A stretch of 64,000 bases of DNA, taken from NCBI RefSeq assembly GCF_014302995.1, contig NZ_CP060295.1:4579501-4643500 (forward strand), in the 5' to 3' direction. A model generated the notes under the pieces. It was given only the letters and a program-made list of their open reading frames with translations. It had not been told where the DNA came from and did not search any database. Positions within the stretch are counted from its first letter, which is position 1, and every line of letters starts with the position of its first letter. The DNA comes from Variovorax sp. PAMC26660 (lineage in GTDB: Bacteria > Pseudomonadota > Gammaproteobacteria > Burkholderiales > Burkholderiaceae_C). Position numbers and translations under genes: made by a program. Positions 43,355 through 50,265 of the stretch are shown here, one piece after another.

Positions 43355-44866
43355 ATGATTGAATCCGATGCAATCGTCTACCTGAGCGTCAGTTTCGCGG
43401 CGCTCGTTGAGCACAACTCGCGATGCGGCAATGGTGTGCGGCCGAGCTTTGAAATGCGCTATGCGTTGGCCGACCCTGGGGTGCTCCACGCGCAGCTGTG
43501 GTGGTTGGAGGCACGATCCGCCGTCGCGGCGAGCTTTCTATGGGACTACGTCGAGTTCGACATCGGGACCGAGCCGTCGCATGCAGTGGCTCAACGACTG
43601 GCATCTTCATTGCCAGAAGGCCGCCTGGGCAAACGACCCGCGGAAGTTGTGGAGAACTGGAGCGCGGACAGTGCGCCAATGTTCTCGGTGCACCCGCAGC
43701 GGTTTCGAATGTTTCACCCGGCCGGCGAGTCGCTGGCCCGGTCCGCAGGACGGCACAGTCGTCCGCAAGACGTTTTTACCGTGGATGTACAAAACAAGAT
43801 CGCATCGTTGATTTCAAGCGAAACACAAAAGGATTTTTCGAAGACCCGGCTGAGCTTGCGCCTCGCAAACACGCGGGCCTGGCCAAGAAAGGAGGCCGAC
43901 GGCTATACGGCGGCGATGTTCAACGTCGCGTTTCATGCGGGCGGGCGCCAGATTTTTCAGTTTCCGCCGCGCCTGATGGAAATGTTCGACCGCACGGACG
44001 TCGACGATTTGCCGCTGGAGTCCCTGAACTTCCCGTACGAGGCCTTGTATCTGTCGTTCGGCCCGCAGCCGGAGCTTGAGGCTGAGCCGGGGTGGCAGGC
44101 CGATGGGGCCTATGTTTTTTGCAACCACATCAGGCAAAAGGACGGCAGCCGTGCCTTGTCGTTCGTCCAGTTCTGTGTGACTTTTGCGCCAGTATCGGAT
44201 CCGGATGCCTACGGCCGCCTGGGCGAAAACCCCGAGCCATTTTTCGTCATCGCGTTCGCGGACGAAGCGCTGCGAATGGGCATTGGCGAAGCGAGTGATT
44301 TCGAGATCAGCAATCGCGTCGCACGGTTGCGCAAAGAGCGCGATGGCGCGACTGGATTCGCCGAACAGGCCAGGCAGATCGGTATGCCCAGTGCACAGGC
44401 GGTCAGTGCCAAATCCGAATTGGAGCATCTGCCCCAGCTTCGGGAATGTTGGGCACGGATCACGCGGCTGATCGTCAACGCGCTGGCCTACCTGTCCGCC
44501 TACCCGGACGATGTGGATGCCCGGTGGCCTTCCGACGCGCCGGGCCGGTTGGTCGAGAAGTCGAGCAAGGCGACGGACACCAAAGAACAGCGGCAGGCAA
44601 AAACCGAACTTGCGATGCTTGGCTACACCGAGATTCACCTGTGCGGCAAGTCGTTCGAAGAGAACTTTCGGCAAGAGGCCGCAGGGAACTCGGCGCCAAG
44701 GGGTGCGCACTGGGTTCGCGGTCATTGGGTTAGGCAGGCATACGGCCCAACGCATTCGCTTCGCAGACTGCAATGGCGCAGGCCGCATCGACGCAATGTG
44801 GATGCCAAGGCGGATGAGATCGCAGGCCACGTGTATCGCGTCGAGAACGTCGAGCAGTCAAAGTGA
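43355..44866 (+). CDS. Hypothetical protein with AcrVA2-like C-terminal motif
   Basis: A 503-residue protein. The body (about 1-300) contains IQFPPRLMEMF-like strands and VDDLPLESLNFPYEALYLSFG. The end HWVRGHWVRQAYGPTHSLRRLQWRRPHRRN carries the VRGHWxxxxYGP...S...W..P motif that I recall from the C-termini of AcrVA2 relatives and other phage or plasmid proteins. The similarity is by motif only. ATG 43355 is preferred over an upstream start. Confidence 0.62.
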   Translation: MIESDAIVYLSVSFAALVEHNSRCGNGVRPSFEMRYALADPGVLHAQLWWLEARSAVAASFLWDYVEFDIGTEPSHAVAQRLASSLPEGRLGKRPAEVVENWSADSAPMFSVHPQRFRMFHPAGESLARSAGRHSRPQDVFTVDVQNKIASLISSETQKDFSKTRLSLRLANTRAWPRKEADGYTAAMFNVAFHAGGRQIFQFPPRLMEMFDRTDVDDLPLESLNFPYEALYLSFGPQPELEAEPGWQADGAYVFCNHIRQKDGSRALSFVQFCVTFAPVSDPDAYGRLGENPEPFFVIAFADEALRMGIGEASDFEISNRVARLRKERDGATGFAEQARQIGMPSAQAVSAKSELEHLPQLRECWARITRLIVNALAYLSAYPDDVDARWPSDAPGRLVEKSSKATDTKEQRQAKTELAMLGYTEIHLCGKSFEENFRQEAAGNSAPRGAHWVRGHWVRQAYGPTHSLRRLQWRRPHRRNVDAKADEIAGHVYRVENVEQSK

Positions 44867-45023
44867 TTTACAGCAACTCGGCCGATTTCTCAAGTGCGGC
44901 TCAACGCTGGTTGCGCTCTGTGCCTGGCCTGCCTCACTTGCCGCCTGTTGTCTACGCTTGTGCATGACAACTTGCGTTGATGCTGCTTGTCGGCACCAGC
45001 GCAGGCATTGCCCTGTCGGCTAC

Positions 45024-45112
45024 TTTTCCTACTCGGCATACTTTCCATAATCGGTGCACCAGCGCATGCGCATTTAGCCCGGGGGGAATCCTCGGCGTGA
45101 ATACGTCGGGAC
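45024..45112. repeat. Dispersed regulatory repeat, copy 1
   Basis: It starts with a 26-base block (45024-45049, beginning TTTTCCTACTCGGCATAC), then the 10-bp palindrome GCGCATGCGC (45062-45071) and GGCGTGAATACGTCGG. All three parts recur in order near 46238-46339. It lies just upstream of the small HTH gene at 45097. Confidence 0.7.
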
Positions 45113-45306
45113 CCCGTCTCTCTGCACATCGCGGAAAGCTGCCCCTCTCCGCAGCGGACCACAGAAGGCTGGTTGGCGTGACAGGGCAGGCTGTCTACAA
45201 CTGGGAGCAGGGCAAGGCTCGCCCCAAGGCCGAACAGCTTGAACGCCTTGCATTCGTACGAGGCTTAGGGAAGCGAGAAGTAGCCGAGCTGTTGAACGGC
45301 ACGTAA
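45097..45306 (+). CDS. Small HTH protein, probably a truncated regulator
   Basis: About 69 residues. LSAADHRRLVGVTGQAVYNWEQGKARPKAEQLERLAFVRGLGKREVAELL is the C-terminal XRE-like HTH known from longer Burkholderiales proteins that carry an N-terminal helical part, which is missing here. GTG 45097 is the nearest start. Repeat copy 1 supplies its 5' region. Confidence 0.55.
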   Translation: MNTSGPRLSAHRGKLPLSAADHRRLVGVTGQAVYNWEQGKARPKAEQLERLAFVRGLGKREVAELLNGT

Positions 45307-45348
45307 CGGAGCTTGGCTGGTGGCCCGCAAAGCATCAGCGAAGGAAAA

Positions 45349-45570
45349 TCACCAGGGCTTCCACCAACGCCGCCGATCTTGGCGATGTTCGAGTGGCCGC
45401 AGATCCAACGTGCTGTGGTCAGGTCGGGGCGCGCCAACACGTCGACGCAATTCCGCTTCCAGTTCGTGGGCCAGGCCACGGGCGTGCAAATCGCCCTGCA
45501 GCGCGCGTCGACGCCATTCAACGGCCTGCGCACCCAATTCTTCGACGGGCAGCGCTTCTGTATCGATCAT
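45349..45570 (-). CDS. Small hypothetical protein downstream of hns
   Basis: A 73-residue charged protein (MIDTEALPVEELGAQAVEWRRRALQGDLHARGLAHELEAELRRRVGA...) ending RRRWWKPW. The pattern is familiar from small proteins beside H-NS-like genes on Burkholderiales mobile elements, but no function is known. It follows the H-NS gene by 101 bases on the same strand. Confidence 0.6.
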   Translation of the reverse strand: MIDTEALPVEELGAQAVEWRRRALQGDLHARGLAHELEAELRRRVGAPRPDHSTLDLRPLEHRQDRRRWWKPW

Positions 45571-45671
45571 GGTACGGATTGTCTCGGGAAGCTGTGCTGC
45601 GCCCTTAGCCGACTCGACGGATCGTTTCGCAGTCCGACTCCCAATCAACGTGGGTGGTGGGACAGGTGTGT

Positions 45672-46142
45672 TCAACCATTGCCTACCTGGTCGCCGCCGG
45701 CTCTTTCGGTGGTGCCGGTGGCTGACGCGCCTTCTCCATTCCTTGCCCCGAGACTGCTTGCATTTGTGGAAAAGGATGCCGCGCTCTTGCCGGCGTTGAT
45801 CTGAGCTTGAAGCCATCCAACAACACGGCCCTTTCCGCCAGCAGTCCACGTCTCGCCCGTCTCGGGATTTCTGTACGTCGTACCGGTTTCGACCTCGCGC
45901 GGCGGGCGCGGTGCAACGCCCGAGCGTTTCGCTGCGGCGGTGTCGTACGGCGCCAATGCCTTGATGCCCTCAGAGATCGAAAACCCTCCGGCCTGTAGCT
46001 TCTTCGCATAGGCGTCAGCGAGAACCTTGATTTCTTCGCCACGTTTGGCTTGAAGTGCTGCCTCAAGCTCTGCACGTTCGGCATCCATGTCCATGATGCG
46101 CTTCTGGATCTCCGCGAAGCTCATTTTTCTTGCATCTGACAT
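45672..46142 (-). CDS. H-NS family nucleoid-associated protein
   Basis: A 156-residue protein. The N-terminal coiled coil (about 1-60, FAEIQKRIMDMDAERAELEAALQAKR) drives oligomerisation. The DNA-binding end YRNPETGETWTAGGKGRVVGWLQAQINAGKSAASF (90-124) has the H-NS Y-R-P-x-T-G-x-x-W-x-G-x-G pattern. Such proteins silence AT-rich foreign DNA. Repeat copy 2 lies 96 bases upstream and may be its control region. Confidence 0.9.
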   Translation of the reverse strand: MSDARKMSFAEIQKRIMDMDAERAELEAALQAKRGEEIKVLADAYAKKLQAGGFSISEGIKALAPYDTAAAKRSGVAPRPPREVETGTTYRNPETGETWTAGGKGRVVGWLQAQINAGKSAASFSTNASSLGARNGEGASATGTTERAGGDQVGNG

Positions 46143-46237
46143 CAGTTCGGATCTCTTTTAATAAGGTAGGTGGAATACAGGTAACTAGGATGCCCGGCGC
46201 CAGCATGGGCAGGCGTGAATACTACTTTTCGGCCTAA

Positions 46238-46339
46238 TTTTCCTGCTCGGCATACTTTCCATACTTCGCAAACTTTTCCTACTCGCGTACCAACGCATGC
46301 GTATTCAGCTCGTGGAAGTTCTTGGCGTGAACATGTCGG
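46238..46339. repeat. Dispersed regulatory repeat, copy 2
   Basis: It matches copy 1: a 26-base block (46238-46263, one mismatch), an extra half block TTTTCCTACTCGCGTA (46274-46289), the palindrome ACGCATGCGT (46293-46302) and TGGCGTGAACATGTCGG. Both outer bases of the palindrome changed together relative to copy 1. It lies upstream of the H-NS gene. Confidence 0.7.
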
Positions 46340-46419
46340 AAAGCATTCCCGGTGTCTGTCAGCTGCGTCCCGCGCACAAATCGCAAATGTGCAATTCGCG
46401 CCCCAGACCGCAGGAGGTG

Positions 46420-47343
46420 TCAGTCGCTGCGCGCAGGCAGCTGTTTGACTTCGAGGAGATAACCACGAGCGGCCAAAAGGGTCAGAAGGCCGTCCGGACC
46501 TGAAAGATGGGCCGCGCCAACATTGACAAAGGCGCCACCCTTGTCAAGCCACGGCGTGAGTTTTTTCAGCCAGGCGTGATTGCGATCCGCGACCATCACC
46601 TGGTTGTACCGTGCCGCATCAGCGGCATTTGCTGCGAGCGAATCGACCGCGGCGTTGACGTCTTCATAGCGGCCGCTGGCGATTGCCGCGACCGCACGGC
46701 TGTAAGCCGCCTGCGAACTTGGGTGGAAGGCGATTCGCAGTTGATGCATGTAGATTCGCTCATCGACCGCCGAACGGCGCTCTTCCACCTCGTCGGGGTC
46801 TTCCAGGCCGAATTGAGGGACGCCATTTCTTTGCGCCGCAACTTCGAGTATTTGGTCGCGTGATCGCACGCCCAATCGGGTGCAGCGATAGGCGGCATAG
46901 CCAGCGGCCTGGGCAGCGCTTTTGCGCGTCAACGCGTAGACGTATCGCATCGTCGCCTCATTCGCATGCTCATCGCCCTTCAGGTGAGCTATTGCGGGGT
47001 GGCAAAGGATTCTCTCTATCAAGACTTTGCGCTGGCTTTCGTCGAGCATCTGTGTCCAGGCTGCGTATGTTCCTAGTCCGGCCCCAACTTCCTGCTCATG
47101 CAGTCGTGACTTGTAGGTGAGAGGAGCGCCGGTGCCCTCGACCACGTAACGCGAGAAGCCCCTGAGCACTGAATCGGCTGGCTGCGGCAGTCCATCGACT
47201 GGCGCATGGATGCTGCCAATGATGACGCTCACATTGCCGGTCGGCGCGGTCACCTTGATGGCCGGAACGGTGGCTTGTGCGGCACTATATGAAGCGCTGA
47301 CGACCAACGCAGCCGAAACCAGCAGGCTCTTGAAAATTGTCAT
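46420..47343 (-). CDS. TraB/GumN family protein
   Basis: A 307-residue exported protein: signal peptide (about 1-24, LLVSAALVVSASYSAAQA), then VSVIIGSIHAPVDGLPQP, where the conserved GSIH/GTIH metal-site block lies. The C-terminus is AFVNVGAAHLSGPDGLLTLLAARGYLLEVK, the diagnostic VGAxHLxGxxGL...L...GY motif of TraB/GumN. The family includes erythromycin-esterase-like Tiki-fold hydrolases; the substrate here is unknown. Confidence 0.88.
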   Translation of the reverse strand: MTIFKSLLVSAALVVSASYSAAQATVPAIKVTAPTGNVSVIIGSIHAPVDGLPQPADSVLRGFSRYVVEGTGAPLTYKSRLHEQEVGAGLGTYAAWTQMLDESQRKVLIERILCHPAIAHLKGDEHANEATMRYVYALTRKSAAQAAGYAAYRCTRLGVRSRDQILEVAAQRNGVPQFGLEDPDEVEERRSAVDERIYMHQLRIAFHPSSQAAYSRAVAAIASGRYEDVNAAVDSLAANAADAARYNQVMVADRNHAWLKKLTPWLDKGGAFVNVGAAHLSGPDGLLTLLAARGYLLEVKQLPARSD

Positions 47344-47768
47344 CTGTATTCCATTTCCTTCGGCAGTGGATGAGCGACATGGCTTGCAGATCCATGCTGA
47401 TCGCTCCCGATTTTCTGCGCAAGACCGGCTTGCTCATCGGGTGAGGCATGTCCGCCATCAAGATAGACATTTGGTTCTCGTCTCACTACGAAGAAGTCAA
47501 CACGCCTGCTTCGGAACGCCGAAGACGCGGCTCGACGACCTGGCACCAGCGAAGGCTCTGGCATTCAACAAGGAACGGGCCGCAGTGCCGGCGGTGCTCT
47601 TGGACCACAGCGGGGGTGTGGGTCGAGCGCAGCCACTGAACCAAGACGCGGAGTGGTTTTCCAAAAGCCACCCTGCCAAGCACCGCTTGAGCGGCCGACC
47701 ATAATCATCAGCAGCAGTCCGAAGTTTGAACCAGCCGCCGAGGCAAAAATACGTGCAAGAGTTGATGC
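47344..47768. other. Intergenic region with no supported gene
   Basis: About 425 bases. Short frames exist on both strands but read as low-quality Arg/Ser/Pro-rich peptides with no signal or family. It may hold a decayed gene. Confidence 0.4.
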
Positions 47769-48428
47769 ATGGACATTGAAAAAATACTCCGCCGGTCCGA
47801 TGAACTCGACGACACGATCGTCAAGCTTCTGGACTTGGACCATTACCCTGAGTACCGAGATGATGCCAGTCGGATGGACCTCAGCGTCACGGCAGCCTCA
47901 CTCTCAATCGACCACGCCCGGGCGCTGCGGCTTCTCGTTGCGGGCGGGTTTGTGTCGTCAGCCGCCCCGCTCATGCGGCTGCAGTTTGAGGCGACAACCC
48001 GCTCGGCTTGGATGCTTCTTGCCGCAACCGAAGGACACGTTGCGCTCGCCGCCGCCCCGCTCAGTGCAGAAGCCGACGAAGCTGCGCGCAAGTTGCCCGC
48101 AGCAAGGGAGATGATCAAACAACTTCGGAATGCTTCGGCCGCCATGCCAGCCGCAGCAGCACCCGCGGCGATGCTGGGTCGGTTCGAGGACATGCAGCGC
48201 CACGCTTTGAACTCGTTCGTTCATGGCAGCATTCACGCGCTGCAGCGTCACAAGGAAGGCTTCCCGGTGCAACTCGTGCACCAGCTGATCGAATGCTCGA
48301 ATGGTCTCGTCACGATCAGCGGCATGGTCCTGGCCATCCTCACCGGAGATCGCGTCCTGATGGCCCGCATGAATCGGGTGCACCTGGGCTTTGAAGACTG
48401 CCTGACACCGATGCTGCCGTCCTACTGA
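47769..48428 (+). CDS. Hypothetical protein (DUF6988-like)
   Basis: A 219-residue helical protein: MDIEKILRRSDELDDTIVKLLDLDHYPEYRDDASRMDLSVTAASLSIDHARALRLLVAGGFVSSAAPLMRLQFEATTRSAWMLLAA. This matches the DUF6988 pattern I recall in Burkholderiales accessory regions. Central helices with PLMRLQFEATTRSAWML resemble the DUF5677-like fold. The function is unknown. Confidence 0.7.
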   Translation: MDIEKILRRSDELDDTIVKLLDLDHYPEYRDDASRMDLSVTAASLSIDHARALRLLVAGGFVSSAAPLMRLQFEATTRSAWMLLAATEGHVALAAAPLSAEADEAARKLPAAREMIKQLRNASAAMPAAAAPAAMLGRFEDMQRHALNSFVHGSIHALQRHKEGFPVQLVHQLIECSNGLVTISGMVLAILTGDRVLMARMNRVHLGFEDCLTPMLPSY

Positions 48429-48766
48429 CGCTGGGTTTTGCGTCGTGTCGGACGCATGCGAGAGATCAGCGTTTCATGCAACGAGACCCAAAATCTCAGT
48501 CGGCTACTCGTTGACAGCCTTGCTGACGGCACTTAACGTCCCGTCCTTCACAAGGCCCTCCAAATGTTCTGCCACCACGCGCCCATTGTTTTGTTGCACG
48601 TCGTCGACGTTGGCACGACCGTGCGCGAGCGTCGAAACGGGATCAAGGAAATCGGCATCCTCAGGCGAATGCGACCTTCAGTCGTCATTGCTCCGATGCC
48701 TTTGAAACTTTCCTTAGTCACCTGAGGAGTTGCGTGGCATCGCGGCTCCTCGCATTGGAGCCGCAC
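48429..48766. other. Intergenic region upstream of the AAA+ ATPase
   Basis: About 340 bases with no credible gene. The promoter of the AAA+/TOTE operon should be here, but no obvious -10/-35 pair or operator stands out. Confidence 0.4.
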
Positions 48767-50056
48767 ATGTCCCGTCCTTCATCCTCTCCACCTTCGACTT
48801 CGGTCCCGCCTGGGTACGGTCCGCTGCAGTCCGCCAACTTCATGGACCCCGACGGGGTGATGAAGTCCGTGCGTCTGATGGCGCCGCACTGTCTTGAGTT
48901 GCAATTGCAAGAGGAGATCTCTCAACGCCGCGACCGTGCCCGTGAGCAAAAGCGCCTCGAGGAAGCCGCGACGTCGAGCGCATCTTCGCGCTTGCGGGAT
49001 GAGCTCCCGGTGCAGCCGGGCGATACCGTCGCCGTGTTCAACTGGCAAGCTGCGGTCGAGCGCTTCCGCACGCTGGAGGCCGGTCTGGCGAGTGTCGACA
49101 AGGATGTACTGAAGCGTGACCTGGACCACTTTGCGCGGGCCATGCGCCACGGGCCGTGGCGCTCAATCACCATTCGTGCAGGCTGGCGGCGGCAACTCGA
49201 TGACCTCGAACGCGACATGCCGAACTTCAAACCCGTGATTCGGTTCGTGGCCGAGCGAATAGCTCTTTCCGAACTGGGCGGTGCGCCGTTGCGGCCACCG
49301 CCCATCCTGCTGCTCGGCGAGCCGGGCCTCGGCAAGACCCACTTCACCCATCGCCTCGCCGAGGCGCTGGGCACGAAGGTGCACCGACAAGCCTTTGACA
49401 ACGTGCAGTCGACCATGTCGCTGCGGGGTTCTGAGCGGTATTGGGGCAACACCACGACGGGCGTGCTGTGGGACCGCATCGTGCTGGGCACCTGCGCCAA
49501 CCTGATGGTGTTGCTCGATGAGCTCGACAAGAGCAAGGGCTACCGGGATGCGAACCCGGCCGATGCGCTCCTGAGCCTGCTCGAGCCGGTCACCGCCGCG
49601 ACGATCAAAGACCTCAGCGTCGACTTCGAGTTCGACGCGAGTCACGTTTGGTATGTGGCAACTGCCAACGATGAACAGGCCATCAGAGCACCGCTGCGCT
49701 CGCGCTTCACGACTTTCACGATCGAGGCCCCCGACATTGACGGGCGGCTGGCCGTGGCGAACAGCATCTTCGCGGGCACACTCGCCGCGTTGGTTCCGCC
49801 GAACGCGAAGAGAAGTTTCAGACCCCTCTCCGATCTCCAGGTCTGCCGGCTTGCGTGGCTGACGCCGCGGCAGATTCGGAAGGTGTGCGAACGCATCCTG
49901 GGTATCGCCGCGTTGGCTGGCCGATGGCACTTCAAGGACGAAGACTTCGACGAGGCCTTGTCGTTGCCAACATCGCCGGCACAGCGTTCTCGCAAAGCCC
50001 GAGGCAACGATAACGACGACGGAGACGGGTCGATTGTTGAAGGGAGGCAGTCATGA
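48767..50056 (+). CDS. AAA+ ATPase (Lon-type ATPase core)
   Basis: A 429-residue ATPase. Walker A is GEPGLGKT (184-191), Walker B LMVLLDELDK (246-255), a sensor-1 Asn in YVATANDEQAI and arginine-finger region RSRFTTF. The core and its SMSLRGSERYWGNTTTGVLWD block resemble the Lon ATPase domain, but no protease domain is present. The C-terminus is acidic (NDNDDGDGS). It heads an operon with a 70-residue ORF and a TOTE-type primase-helicase, linked by overlapping stops and starts. ATG 48767 is preferred; upstream starts add non-conserved residues. Confidence 0.86.
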   Translation: MSRPSSSPPSTSVPPGYGPLQSANFMDPDGVMKSVRLMAPHCLELQLQEEISQRRDRAREQKRLEEAATSSASSRLRDELPVQPGDTVAVFNWQAAVERFRTLEAGLASVDKDVLKRDLDHFARAMRHGPWRSITIRAGWRRQLDDLERDMPNFKPVIRFVAERIALSELGGAPLRPPPILLLGEPGLGKTHFTHRLAEALGTKVHRQAFDNVQSTMSLRGSERYWGNTTTGVLWDRIVLGTCANLMVLLDELDKSKGYRDANPADALLSLLEPVTAATIKDLSVDFEFDASHVWYVATANDEQAIRAPLRSRFTTFTIEAPDIDGRLAVANSIFAGTLAALVPPNAKRSFRPLSDLQVCRLAWLTPRQIRKVCERILGIAALAGRWHFKDEDFDEALSLPTSPAQRSRKARGNDNDDGDGSIVEGRQS

Positions 50057-50265
50057 ACGGCGAACGAAACCACTGCACCCCGGCCTCATCCGGCTTCGGG
50101 TTCGGCGAGCACTTCAACTTCACCCAGAGGTTTCTGTCAAAAACCAATGGAACCGGCAGCTCATCGGGCTCATTCGCCAGACACCATGGTGGCAAGCGGA
50201 TCGGCCTGGTGACGTGCTCGGATAAACTTTTGATCGAGGAGCGACTCGGAATGAACTCGCAGTGA
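50053..50265 (+). CDS. Possible 70-residue protein between the AAA+ and TOTE genes
   Basis: ATG 50053 overlaps the ATPase stop (ATGA), and the TGA at 50263-50265 overlaps the next ATG by one base (TGATG). The 70-residue product is polar and Gly/Ser-rich in the middle (FLSKTNGTGSSSGSFARHHGG), ending CSDKLLIEERLGMNSQ. No family is known. Both junctions look coupled, which is why it is listed although the sequence alone is not protein-like. Confidence 0.4.
   Translation: MNGERNHCTPASSGFGFGEHFNFTQRFLSKTNGTGSSSGSFARHHGGKRIGLVTCSDKLLIEERLGMNSQ

Noticed and set aside
47344..47768. Possible gene remnants between traB/gumN and the DUF6988-like gene
   Set aside because: Short frames on both strands lack start sites, signals and family patterns.
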